This document shows, piece after piece, positions 16,818-25,346 of a stretch of 64,000 nucleotides of DNA. The DNA is taken from the NCBI RefSeq assembly GCF_024397855.1, contig NZ_CP073343.1, positions 3,968,001 to 4,032,000 on the forward strand. The letters run 5' to 3'. Numbering within the stretch: the first letter of the stretch is position 1; each line of letters begins with the position of its first letter. The translations under genes were made by a program, and so were the position numbers. The notes under the pieces were generated by a model. It saw only the letters and a program-made list of their open reading frames with translations. It had not been told where the DNA came from and searched no databases. The stretch comes from Marinomonas rhizomae. Lineage in GTDB: Bacteria > Pseudomonadota > Gammaproteobacteria > Pseudomonadales > Marinomonadaceae.

Positions 16818-18111
16818 TGCGATACATACGCCAAGCACAAATACCCGCAAGAACATTACCGATCAAGACGCCGAAGAACAGCCCTTTAAGTCCGGCTAAT
16901 TCAGAACCAATCCATAGACAAGGCAAGAAGAAGGCAAACAGTCGCAATGCAGATATTGTCAAAGCGGTATAAGATTTACCAAGCGCATTAGAGATCGACA
17001 CCATCAACATACAAATGCCGAGTAGGCCTAAACTCACCGGCACTATCATCAAATGCCAATGCAAAATCATCGATACTTCTTCATCACTGGTCATCAAGTT
17101 CGCCAACAGACCCGAGACGAAGAAAGTAACCACTGCAACCAATAGTTGAAATGATAATACGAAACGACAGGCTAAACGCACAACATAACGAACATCATCT
17201 AAACGCCCTTCGCCTAACAACCGTCCGACCATGGGTGGCATCGACATAGTCAGCGCCAACACGGCCACAATAGAGAAAAATTCAAAGCGCGAGCCCAGCG
17301 CCCAAGACGCTACCGCTGCCGTACCAAATCCAGCAATCAGCTTAGTCGCCAACATAGAAGAAACTGGCGGCAGCAGCTGGCTCACCATCGCAGGCCCCAT
17401 AATATGACCTATCGACGTCAAACTTTTGCCGACATTGAGATCTTGCCAATCAAAGGTAATCCAGTGCTTACGAGCGACTTGCGGCGCAACAATCAAAGTA
17501 CCTAAAGCAAACGCCACCGTGGTTGCCATCGCGGCGCCATTCAAACCAAGATCAAAAGTGAAGATAAAAATAGGATCCAGCACCAAGTTAAGCACGCTGG
17601 TCACAATCATCATGATACCTGGCAACATGGTATTACCATTAGATCGACAAATGCTGTAATAAAAATAGATGAGCGCCCCGACCCAAGCGCTGAGTAACCA
17701 GTGAGGCCAGTAAGAATCGATAACAGGATAAACAGAATCCGGCGCACTCAATAACGCCAAAATAGGATGACGTGAGAACCAAATGATCACACTAAAGAAA
17801 GCAATCCCCACACTCCCCATCATTAATACCAAACCACCTAATTGCTTGGCATAACGCGTATTCCCTGCCCCTAAAGCACGAGAAATAATCGCCGTTGTTG
17901 CGATCCCTAACCCGACTTGCAGACCAATGACAACCATCTGAATGGGCAGAGTAAAACCCTGTGCAGCTAAGGGCAAAATACCTAATTGTCCGATAAAGGC
18001 ACTGTCCACCAGCTGAAAACTCATCAACGACAAAATGCCAAACATCATTGGCCATGTCATGGAAAAGAGTTGCTTCGCTAAGGAATCAGATTGGGATATT
18101 TGAGATGACAT
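16771..18111 (-). CDS. MATE family efflux transporter
   Basis: A twelve-helix Na+- or H+-coupled exporter of the multidrug and toxic compound extrusion family, 446 aa. The start (LAKQLFSMTWPMMFGILSLM) and the segment SAFIGQLGILPLAAQGFTLP are typical of helices 1-2, and the two six-helix halves are visible as alternating hydrophobic stretches. It is NorM/DinF-like; drugs or metabolites cannot be assigned. The 3' end of this gene is duplicated 660 bp further on. Confidence 0.9.
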   Translation of the reverse strand: MSSQISQSDSLAKQLFSMTWPMMFGILSLMSFQLVDSAFIGQLGILPLAAQGFTLPIQMVVIGLQVGLGIATTAIISRALGAGNTRYAKQLGGLVLMMGSVGIAFFSVIIWFSRHPILALLSAPDSVYPVIDSYWPHWLLSAWVGALIYFYYSICRSNGNTMLPGIMMIVTSVLNLVLDPIFIFTFDLGLNGAAMATTVAFALGTLIVAPQVARKHWITFDWQDLNVGKSLTSIGHIMGPAMVSQLLPPVSSMLATKLIAGFGTAAVASWALGSRFEFFSIVAVLALTMSMPPMVGRLLGEGRLDDVRYVVRLACRFVLSFQLLVAVVTFFVSGLLANLMTSDEEVSMILHWHLMIVPVSLGLLGICMLMVSISNALGKSYTALTISALRLFAFFLPCLWIGSELAGLKGLFFGVLIGNVLAGICAWRMYRRALEQVEKKLVQNKT

Positions 18112-18217
18112 AGAAATAGGTATGCTCTTACTTAAAAACTGAGCTTACATTCTAACCTATTTTGGTGAACACTGGATGACACCCACCTTCACCCAACCAA
18201 CTATGCGCTGAAAAACC

Positions 18218-19462
18218 TTATTCTACGGTATGACGCTGGCTGTACTTGTACCCATACCTCAGCATCACAAAAGCAATGATAGAAAAAATAACAAAACCGC
18301 TTGCCAATGGCGTCACAGTAAAGTGATAAAACTGCCCAATCACGGTCGATAAAATAATCGCCAGAAAGCTGGATAACGATGAAATAACGGAAGCCCCAAG
18401 CCCCGCCATTTTTCCTAGCGGCTCCATCGCCATGGCGTTTACGTTTCCAAACACCATACCGAAGCAGGAAAACATCACCATTCCCAACCCCATAAAGAGC
18501 ACAAACGGCGGCACACCATCAAAGTAAAAAGTCGATAACAGCAAAACAAAAGAAGAAGTTAACAGTACGCTCAACGCACTTATCACACAGCGCAGCATAC
18601 CGATTCGCAGTACAATCTTGCCGTTTGAGAAATTGATAACAGCAGAGCCAATCGCCAACATGGCAAAGAACAAAGGAAAGCGATCGCCCGTGTCATACAC
18701 ATCCTGAAAAATGGATTGAGCAGTGCTTATATGCAACATCAAACCACCAAAAATACAGCCCAATAACACAGTATAGGCCATGACATCACCGCGGCTAAGT
18801 ATGATACGAACATCGGCCACTAATCGTTTTCGGTTGAGTGGAATACGGTTTTCTTTCGACAAAGTTTCAGGCTGACGCAGCAGCAACCATAATCCCGCAA
18901 TGGTTGCTTGAGTCATCAACAAACCAAAAATCCAACGCCAATCTGCGACTTGTAACACGAGCTGCCCAATAGAGGGAGCAAGCATAGGCACTAAAATAAA
19001 CACCATCATCACAAAGGACATAATGCGCGCCATCGCCGCGCCTTTGTACATATCTCGTATCAAGGCACGAGACGCTATTTTTGGCCCTGCAACGCCAAAC
19101 CCTTGTATCATGCGACCCAGCAAAAACATCTCGATAGACGACGCCAACAACGCCACCACTGAACCGACAAGATATACAGAGATACCAAGTAAAATACTCT
19201 TTTTGCGGCCTATGGCATCGGACAAAGGCCCAAAGAAAATTTCCCCAAAGACCATGCCCAAAATCATTGCTGAGACGATCCACTGGGTTTTCTGATAATC
19301 CACCACCGCCAGAGACTCGGCAATGAAAGGAAACGCCGGCAACATGGCATCCATACTCAACGCCGTCAGCGACATCATCAGAGCAAACAAAGCCACCAAT
19401 TCTTTTTCAGCCAAGCGCTTTACATGCAATCCAGTGGGTTGTGATGAATGAGAAAGTGACAT
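18218..19462 (-). CDS. Bcr/CflA-type MFS multidrug exporter
   Basis: A 12-helix major facilitator protein. Motif A of the drug:H+ antiporter 1 group is present after helix 2 (GPLSDAIGRKKSILLG), and the LGRMIQGFGVAGPKIASRALIRDMYKG segment is characteristic of Bcr/CflA. I chose ATG 19462, which has AAGGA upstream; a TTG at 19477 in frame overlaps that site. It is 107 bp from the MATE gene on the same strand, so two unrelated efflux pumps are neighbours. Confidence 0.88.
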   Translation of the reverse strand: MSLSHSSQPTGLHVKRLAEKELVALFALMMSLTALSMDAMLPAFPFIAESLAVVDYQKTQWIVSAMILGMVFGEIFFGPLSDAIGRKKSILLGISVYLVGSVVALLASSIEMFLLGRMIQGFGVAGPKIASRALIRDMYKGAAMARIMSFVMMVFILVPMLAPSIGQLVLQVADWRWIFGLLMTQATIAGLWLLLRQPETLSKENRIPLNRKRLVADVRIILSRGDVMAYTVLLGCIFGGLMLHISTAQSIFQDVYDTGDRFPLFFAMLAIGSAVINFSNGKIVLRIGMLRCVISALSVLLTSSFVLLLSTFYFDGVPPFVLFMGLGMVMFSCFGMVFGNVNAMAMEPLGKMAGLGASVISSLSSFLAIILSTVIGQFYHFTVTPLASGFVIFSIIAFVMLRYGYKYSQRHTVE

Positions 19463-19547
19463 CCTATTCCTTAGCAACGAGTAAAATGGATCAATAGTTT
19501 ACTCGTCCGCTACTCTATCTCCAATTAATTCACTGAGAATCTCACAA

Positions 19548-20906
19548 TCAATTCACTGGCGATTTCGCTAACAACGCCAACACAGCGGCTTTTATATCAT
19601 GCACTAACTCGGCTTCATCCACGCCCAGCACTTGGCCGTTTTCAACCACAGGTTTACCATTCACAAAGCTGTGTTTAATCAGTGCTGGCTCACCACATAA
19701 GATTGGCGTTTCTAACGGGCTGTGTACGCCCGAAAAACGCGGCGCATCAAGGGAATACAACACCAAATCCGCAGCATAACCTTCGGCTATTTGACCTGTT
19801 TTAAGCCCCAAAAGATCCGCGCCATTTTGTGTTCCCCATTTAAGTACTTGTGTCACGTTCGTTGCTGTTGGACCACCCTGAGTGCGATGTAACAACCACG
19901 CGAGATTCAACTCTTGTAGCATAGAAGCGTTTTCACTGGATGCCGATCCATCCACTCCAAGAGTAATGGGAATACCCGCCTTTTCCATCGCTAACACTGG
20001 TGCAATACCACTTCCAAGGCGACAATTTGATGTTGGACAATGGGCAATTCGAGTCTTGGTTTGCGCCAGCAACTCAATCGCATGGGCATCAGCTTGCACC
20101 AAGTGAGCAAACCACACATCATCGCCTAGCCAATCACAATGACCAGCGTAATCAATCGCGCTCATACCAAAGTTTTGTTGCGCCATCTGCTCATCAAAAG
20201 ACACTTCTAATAAATGCGAATGGCGCAGTAAGTTTCGCTCTTTTGCCCACTGAGCATAACCACGTAAGTCTTCTGCTGGTGAGGTGTGAACCAAGCTAGT
20301 CGGCGCAACAACCAAGCGTCGCATACTGAGTGGACTAGCGTCATGATAACGTTTGTAGGAAGCATCAAGACGATCCAGTGACAAATCCAATGACTCTGGA
20401 ACAATGCCGCTGTCTTGCATGCCTTTATGGCTGCCTTGCACCGTCGCACCACCGCGACACAACACCAAGCGAATCCCTAAGTCTTCCGCTGCACGCCAAA
20501 CAGCGTCTTCCAACTCCGGCGATGTACTCGCATGGTACAAATAATGATGATCTGCACAGGTGGTCACGCCAGAACGCAGTTGTTCGTACAGGCCTAATTT
20601 CGCTGCTACATACATTAAATCTGGCGTGATTTGTGGCCAAAACCGATATGGTACGCTGGCTAACCATTCTCCTAAACCTTGGTTTAAGCCTGCTGGAACG
20701 CCTTTTAGAATAGATTGGGCAAGGTGATGGTGAGTATTTACAAACCCTGGATAAAGCACACACTCTGACGCATCGATCAACTCGTCATCAGGCTCGCGTT
20801 CTAATGTGGAAGAAATGGCGGCAATCACGCCATCTTTAATACGGATATCTTGAGGAAGCTCATAACCTGCAACGGCTTTGGCTTGGCGAATCAAATACTG
20901 GGGCAT
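19548..20906 (-). CDS. 8-oxoguanine deaminase-like amidohydrolase
   Basis: A TIM-barrel metal-dependent deaminase of the AtzB/TrzN/8-oxoguanine deaminase branch. Metal ligands can be seen in GFVNTHHHLAQS (HxH), in HSHLLEVSFDE, in the VWFAHLVQAD region and in GVDGSASSENASML (the catalytic Asp). Length 452 aa. ATG 20906 is used because AAGGAGAG precedes it; the extension to 20948 lacks a site. Family members deaminate 8-oxoguanine or related purines and triazines. A nucleobase role is supported by the divergent gene for a NitT/TauT/THI5-type binding protein, but the substrate is inferred. Confidence 0.8.
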   Translation of the reverse strand: MPQYLIRQAKAVAGYELPQDIRIKDGVIAAISSTLEREPDDELIDASECVLYPGFVNTHHHLAQSILKGVPAGLNQGLGEWLASVPYRFWPQITPDLMYVAAKLGLYEQLRSGVTTCADHHYLYHASTSPELEDAVWRAAEDLGIRLVLCRGGATVQGSHKGMQDSGIVPESLDLSLDRLDASYKRYHDASPLSMRRLVVAPTSLVHTSPAEDLRGYAQWAKERNLLRHSHLLEVSFDEQMAQQNFGMSAIDYAGHCDWLGDDVWFAHLVQADAHAIELLAQTKTRIAHCPTSNCRLGSGIAPVLAMEKAGIPITLGVDGSASSENASMLQELNLAWLLHRTQGGPTATNVTQVLKWGTQNGADLLGLKTGQIAEGYAADLVLYSLDAPRFSGVHSPLETPILCGEPALIKHSFVNGKPVVENGQVLGVDEAELVHDIKAAVLALLAKSPVN

Positions 20907-21474
20907 AACACTCTCCTTATTTAGGAAAGAGCAATGTCCAGGCCACAAGGCTTAACCGCTTCTACTCTTCATTTCATCAATAATCTAACCTCTTTAACAA
21001 GCAAACCTTGTACCAGCCTCATCAGTGACCATAACGACACAGCACACGCTTATGAAACGGCTTAGTTCTCTCACTGTGAGATATATTCTTGGTGCAACTT
21101 TCTCACAACTCGCCCAATTCAAGTGCAGAACAGAGCGCTAACAACCGTATTATTGCCGAATTTATAGGCAAATTTATTTGGCCTGCTTGTTGCTTAGTCA
21201 TAAGTAGCGCAAATAGTTTGCGTGACGCAATGAGTAGAAGCGGTCAAATTTGGTGTCGGGTTCCAACAAACCAAGTTCGGGCATTGCTCACTGCCTTATC
21301 GACAACCCAAAGAGGATGTCGAAAGGGAAGTGACAGCCGTATCTACCTAATTCGACTGTGTACCCAGCCCTCTCGCTCTTTCCTCATCTTGTATTCTTTG
21401 TGGTTGTTTCACTAACTGAGCTTGGCTTGCTTTGAAAAGCACAGCCAGATCTATGATGAAACATGGAGAAAACA
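20907..21474. other. 568-bp divergent intergenic region
   Basis: This region separates the deaminase gene and the binding-protein gene and must hold both promoters. A 108-codon open frame at 21089-21415 has no ribosome site, no domain and unusual composition, so I do not call it. The only strong pattern is the overlapping palindrome pair near 21208-21230. Confidence 0.6.
21208..21230. promoter_or_regulatory. Overlapping palindromes, possible operator
   Basis: Two perfect inverted repeats share an arm: cgcaaa-tag-tttgcg (21208-21222) and ttgcgt-g-acgcaa (21218-21230). Two adjacent dyads of this kind are typical of regulator binding sites. It lies between divergent genes; the regulator is unknown. 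Confidence 0.4.
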
Positions 21475-22476
21475 ATGAACAAGACAACCCTATTTCGTAA
21501 TCTATGCCTAGCTGGGGCCGTGGCAGTGAGTGCTTTAAGCGGAACTACGGTTTTCGCCGCTGATAAAGTAAAGTTTCAGCTCGATTGGTTACCTGGTGGC
21601 GATAAAGCACCCATTTATGTGGGCATCAAAAAAGGCTTTTTCGAAGACGTTGATTTAGACGTCTCTGTGGCAAGCGGCCGAGGTTCAACCGACGCGATCA
21701 GCAAACTCGCCACCGGTAATGCCGACATGGGCTTATCTGACTTGGTCGCTTTATTAATGGCAAAAGCACAAAATGATGTGCCGGTATCAGCGGTGTATTC
21801 TGTTTTTAGCAAAGCGCCTCATGCTTTCTTTGTACCTGCTGATTCAGACATTAAAAGCGTCAAAGACGTCGCAGGAAAACGCATAGCCACCTCGCCTTAT
21901 ACGTCTTCAAATGTTTTTTTACCCTTATTGTTAGAAGTGAATAACGTTGATCCAGACAGTATCAAATTGGTCAAAGCAGACGCTGGTGCGCTAAACCCAA
22001 TGTTACTTTCCGGTAACACTGACGTGGTTATTTCATGGATAACCGATACGGTAATTTATCAGCAACAAGCCAAAAGCGCCGGTCAAACTTTGCGAGTATT
22101 GCCATGGTACGATGCCGGTTTAGAGTTCTACTCGACCTCAGTTATTGCATCTGACCGCTTTATTAATCAACACCCAGATACAGTCAAACGCTTCATTGAA
22201 GCTTACAAAAAAGCCATTGCATACACTTGGGAACACCCAGAAGAAAGCGGACAAATCGTTCATGACATAGTGCCTGAAGTTGATGCTAGCACTGCAACAG
22301 ATACGATTAACTCAATAAAATCCTTGGTATATAACGCCGTCAGTGATCAAGATGGCTACGGCGCATTTACCAAAGAACGACTCGCCACCACATGGAAATG
22401 GACAGCCGAAGCGCAGAATATTCCTGTCGGAAGTTTTGACCCTGAAAGCGCTGTAAACCGCCAATTTATCCCTTAA
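21475..22476 (+). CDS. ABC transporter substrate-binding protein, NitT/TauT/THI5-like
   Basis: A periplasmic binding protein with a signal peptide ending near residue 28 (TTVFA-ADKV). The mature protein opens with KFQLDWLPGGDKAPIYVGIKKGFF, the pattern of the SsuA/THI5 group that binds sulfonates, nitrate or pyrimidine precursors, and continues with NADMGLSDLVALLMA and AGKRIATSPY. ATG 21475 has GGAG six bases before it; an ATG at 21463 is in frame but overlaps that site. No permease or ATPase gene follows, so it is an orphan that must use a transporter encoded elsewhere. The neighbouring deaminase hints at a purine- or pyrimidine-like ligand. Confidence 0.85.
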   Translation: MNKTTLFRNLCLAGAVAVSALSGTTVFAADKVKFQLDWLPGGDKAPIYVGIKKGFFEDVDLDVSVASGRGSTDAISKLATGNADMGLSDLVALLMAKAQNDVPVSAVYSVFSKAPHAFFVPADSDIKSVKDVAGKRIATSPYTSSNVFLPLLLEVNNVDPDSIKLVKADAGALNPMLLSGNTDVVISWITDTVIYQQQAKSAGQTLRVLPWYDAGLEFYSTSVIASDRFINQHPDTVKRFIEAYKKAIAYTWEHPEESGQIVHDIVPEVDASTATDTINSIKSLVYNAVSDQDGYGAFTKERLATTWKWTAEAQNIPVGSFDPESAVNRQFIP

Positions 22477-22510
22477 TTCACATCATAATTCAATGAACTC
22501 AAAAACTCTT

Positions 22511-22537
22511 CAAAAGCCCATTTATTTGGGCTTTTTT
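22511..22537 (+). terminator. Intrinsic terminator after the binding-protein gene
   Basis: A 9-bp stem (aaaagccca 22511-22519 / tgggctttt 22526-22534) is followed directly by a T run. Confidence 0.85.
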
Positions 22538-22608
22538 ATTGCTATTAGACGCAAATAGCTTCTATTTAGAGTAAGATATCTTCATTAAAAACAATAACAG
22601 AGGTCGAT

Positions 22609-23553
22609 ATGGACATAGGTCTGGCCAAGCATTTAAAACTCAATCAACTGCGTTTAATTTCGGTTATTTCCGAGCATGGTCAATTGGGCATTGCCGCCGA
22701 TGAAATGGCAATGACACAGCCTGCTGCGTCACGCATGTTGAGTGAAATTGAACAAACAATCGGTACACGTTTATTTATTCGTCACGCCAAAGGCATGGAA
22801 CCAACCTTAGTTGGTCAAGCTGTGGCACGTCGGGCGCACAACCTCTTGGTTGAGTTACGCGATCTTGCCCGTGAAGTGGATGAACTAAAAGAAGGCGGCG
22901 GTGGAACCACCGCCATTGGCGCGGTAACAGGTGCGGCCGTCGGTTTTGTCATTCCCGCTATTCAGCAACTGCGTGCTATCGCACCCAAAGCAGAAATTGA
23001 TATTAACGTCGATACCAGTGATGTTTTGGTGCGCGATTTAGTCGCTGGACACAATGACTTCGTGCTTGCCCGTATTCCCAAGCAATACGACGCCAACGAA
23101 TTTGAGATTTACCCAGCGCGCACAGAATCGGTCAATTTATTAGTTCGTAAAGACCATCCATTAGCTCACTTAGATGTCGTCAAAGTAAAAGATTTAGCTC
23201 ATTTTGAATGGGTCATGCAGTCTCATCGCGCTCCCATACGCGAAGCGGTTGAAGCCGCCTTTATGGAAGAACGCGCCGAATTGCCATTAAGTATCACCAA
23301 CAGCACGTCATTATTGGCATTGATCGCGATTCTAGTTTCTTCTAACGCCATTGCACCTATGGCAAGAGAAGTGAGCGACTTGTTGGTTGGTCATAAAGTA
23401 AAAGCCGATTTAAAAACGCTTAAACTAGACCGAAAAATAATCATGAGTCCTTATTATTTATTACAAATGCGTGGTCGCCAATTATCGCCTCTTGCCAATC
23501 AGCTCAAGCGTTTAGTGCTTGCCGAGCTGGAACAAAAGCCAGCGAACACGTAA
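22609..23553 (+). CDS. LysR family regulator, possibly of the adjacent sugar operon (GbpR-like)
   Basis: A 314-residue LysR-type regulator. The N-terminal winged helix-turn-helix is clear (LRLISVISEHGQLGIAADEM then MTQPAASRMLSEIEQ, residues about 13-50), followed by a periplasmic-binding-like effector domain (from GAVTGAAVGFVIPAIQQL). It is convergent with a ChvE-Ggu sugar operon. In Agrobacterium the LysR protein GbpR controls chvE in response to arabinose, fucose and galactose, so a similar role is plausible here. The assignment to GbpR is by context and general family, not by alignment. Confidence 0.88.
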   Translation: MDIGLAKHLKLNQLRLISVISEHGQLGIAADEMAMTQPAASRMLSEIEQTIGTRLFIRHAKGMEPTLVGQAVARRAHNLLVELRDLAREVDELKEGGGGTTAIGAVTGAAVGFVIPAIQQLRAIAPKAEIDINVDTSDVLVRDLVAGHNDFVLARIPKQYDANEFEIYPARTESVNLLVRKDHPLAHLDVVKVKDLAHFEWVMQSHRAPIREAVEAAFMEERAELPLSITNSTSLLALIAILVSSNAIAPMAREVSDLLVGHKVKADLKTLKLDRKIIMSPYYLLQMRGRQLSPLANQLKRLVLAELEQKPANT

Positions 23554-23587
23554 CCCTTAGTGATTAACTTGACCAAGAAGCAAAAAA

Positions 23588-23622
23588 AAGCGAGTCGGTT
23601 GATTTAACAACCGAACTCGCTT
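23588..23622. terminator. Terminator at the end of the sugar operon
   Basis: A long stem (aagcgagtcggttg 23588-23601 / caaccgaactcgctt 23608-23622, one bulge) has a run of eight A upstream, giving a strong T tract on the minus strand. It ends the sugar operon and can also stop the LysR gene. Confidence 0.85.
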
Positions 23623-23656
23623 AATAACCCGCCTTGGGATATTTAATTCATCACCA

Positions 23657-25165
23657 CTAGCCTGCTAAATCTTTTGGCAACAGAGCTTTTGGAATATTTT
23701 GATAACACACTGGGCGCAAGAAGCGACGAATCGACAAGGTGCCAACTGAGGTTGCACCGAAGTTTGTCGACGCCGGATACGGCCCGCCATGTACCATGGT
23801 ATCGTTCACTTCAACACCTGTTGGGAAACCATTCGCTAGCAAACGACCCGCTTTGCGCTCCAACACTGGTAGAAGTTTCTGACAAGCTGCATGATCGCCT
23901 TCATCAAGATGAATAGTACAGGTCAGCTGGCCTTCCAAATGACGAGCCAACTCAACCATCTGCTCGACGCTTTCCGCCAGAACCACCAAACCAAGAGGAC
24001 CAAAGACTTCTTGATGAAGAGTTGGGTGATCTAGCCATGCTTGACCCGTTACCGTGAACAAGTTTGGTAATGCCGTTCTATCTGTTGTGTCTGCGTTACG
24101 AACAACCGACTCAATACCTGTTTTTTCTATTGCCGCCACACCTGAGCGGTAAGCATCAGCAATGCCATCCGTTAGCATGGTTTGCGCAGAGATCTCAGAT
24201 AGAGCCGCACTCGCTGCTGCAATCATGGCTTTTGAATCGGCGTTGTCTAACATCACCGCAATACCAGGGTTTGTACAGAACTGCCCTGCGCCCATAGTCA
24301 ATGAACCCGCCCAGCCTTTACCTAACTCTTCAGCACGGTTTTTCACCGCTTCCGGCATCACAAACATTGGGTTCACAGAACCCAGTTCGCCAAAGAAAGG
24401 AATCGGCTCTGGACGCGCCGCACACAAATCAAACAAAGCACGACCACCCGCCAAACTGCCAGTAAAGCCAACCGCTTTGATTAACGGATGCTGAACTAAA
24501 GCTTGACCAACTTGACGGTTACCGCCTTGGATCAAAGAAAAGACGCCGGCTGGCATCTTGCAACGTTTTACGGCCGCATCAACGGCTTGAGCGACTAATT
24601 CACCCGTTCCCGGATGAGCTGAATGACCTTTCACTACAACAGGACAACCTGCTGCTAATGCCGCTGCGGTATCGCCGCCCGCTGTTGAAAACGCCAATGG
24701 AAAGTTAGACGCGCCGAACACAGCAACAGGACCAATTGGACGCTGCACCATGTACATATCTGGACGTGGTAATGGGGCACGATCTGGCAAGGCTTCATCA
24801 AAACGACGATCCAAGTATTCACCAGACAAAATACGCTCAGCGAATAAACGTAGCTGACCTGTTGTACGGCCGCGTTCGCCTTGCAAACGTGCGACTGGCA
24901 AGCCTGTCTCTTGCACGCCAACCTCAGTAATTTGATCGCCTAACACATCAATTTCATCAGCAATCGCATTCAAAAAAGCAGCACGCTCTTCACGAGTGGA
25001 ATAACCAAATTCCTCAAAAGCAGCTTCGGCTGCTTCTACCGCTGCATCCACATCTGACACGCGACCAACGGCAAATTCATGAGAAGGTCCTGTAGCAGGC
25101 GTTGAAGAAAATGTTGCGTCGCCCTTTACCCATTTACCGGCAATAAAATGCTGTCCCGTTAACAT
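23657..25165 (-). CDS. 2-ketoglutarate semialdehyde (2,5-dioxopentanoate) dehydrogenase
   Basis: An NAD(P)-dependent aldehyde dehydrogenase producing 2-oxoglutarate from its semialdehyde, the last step of non-phosphorylative pentose catabolism. The protein has the type III KGSADH pattern: GPVAVFGASNFPLAFSTAGGD, then FTGSLAGGRALFDLC, catalytic Glu in ELGSVNPMFV, and catalytic Cys in GAGQFCTNPG. About 502 aa. ATG 25165 has GGAG five bases upstream; the GTG at 25171 overlaps that site. It is the last gene of the operon, separated from the dehydratase by a structured 170-bp gap. Confidence 0.9.
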   Translation of the reverse strand: MLTGQHFIAGKWVKGDATFSSTPATGPSHEFAVGRVSDVDAAVEAAEAAFEEFGYSTREERAAFLNAIADEIDVLGDQITEVGVQETGLPVARLQGERGRTTGQLRLFAERILSGEYLDRRFDEALPDRAPLPRPDMYMVQRPIGPVAVFGASNFPLAFSTAGGDTAAALAAGCPVVVKGHSAHPGTGELVAQAVDAAVKRCKMPAGVFSLIQGGNRQVGQALVQHPLIKAVGFTGSLAGGRALFDLCAARPEPIPFFGELGSVNPMFVMPEAVKNRAEELGKGWAGSLTMGAGQFCTNPGIAVMLDNADSKAMIAAASAALSEISAQTMLTDGIADAYRSGVAAIEKTGIESVVRNADTTDRTALPNLFTVTGQAWLDHPTLHQEVFGPLGLVVLAESVEQMVELARHLEGQLTCTIHLDEGDHAACQKLLPVLERKAGRLLANGFPTGVEVNDTMVHGGPYPASTNFGATSVGTLSIRRFLRPVCYQNIPKALLPKDLAG

Positions 25166-25205
25166 ACTCACTCCTCTCTTTAATAAATGAAATTCAATAC
25201 ATTAA

Positions 25206-25346
25206 ATTAAATTAAGCTCTGAAGTAGCCTAGCGATGGCAAGCATCAAGCCCAAGGATGGGCGTTACGCCCCTCGCGGACAGGGATGTCCGTTGGGGCGG
25301 TGCTGCCATCACAAGGCAGAGTCAGACTTAAAAAACTTAATTTAAT
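25206..25346. repeat. Cloverleaf-like structured element inside the sugar operon
   Basis: Nested inverted repeats fill most of the gap between the dehydratase and the semialdehyde dehydrogenase genes: an outermost attaaattaag (25206-25216) / cttaatttaat (25336-25346), then gatggca-a-gca (25234-25244) / tgctgccatc (25301-25310), enclosing a small gccca/tgggc hairpin and a cgcccc/ggggcg stem that carries ggaca/tgtcc. It can form a three-way junction in RNA or DNA. It may be an intergenic repeat that stabilises or processes the operon mRNA. Confidence 0.6.

Noticed and set aside
21089..21415. 108-codon open frame in the deaminase/binding-protein gap
   Set aside because: No ribosome site, composition unlike a protein, and it runs across the palindromic control region.
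25234..25310. Cloverleaf-like fold of tRNA size
   Set aside because: It lacks the T-loop GTTCRA, the D-loop consensus and a proper anticodon arm, so it is not called as a tRNA.
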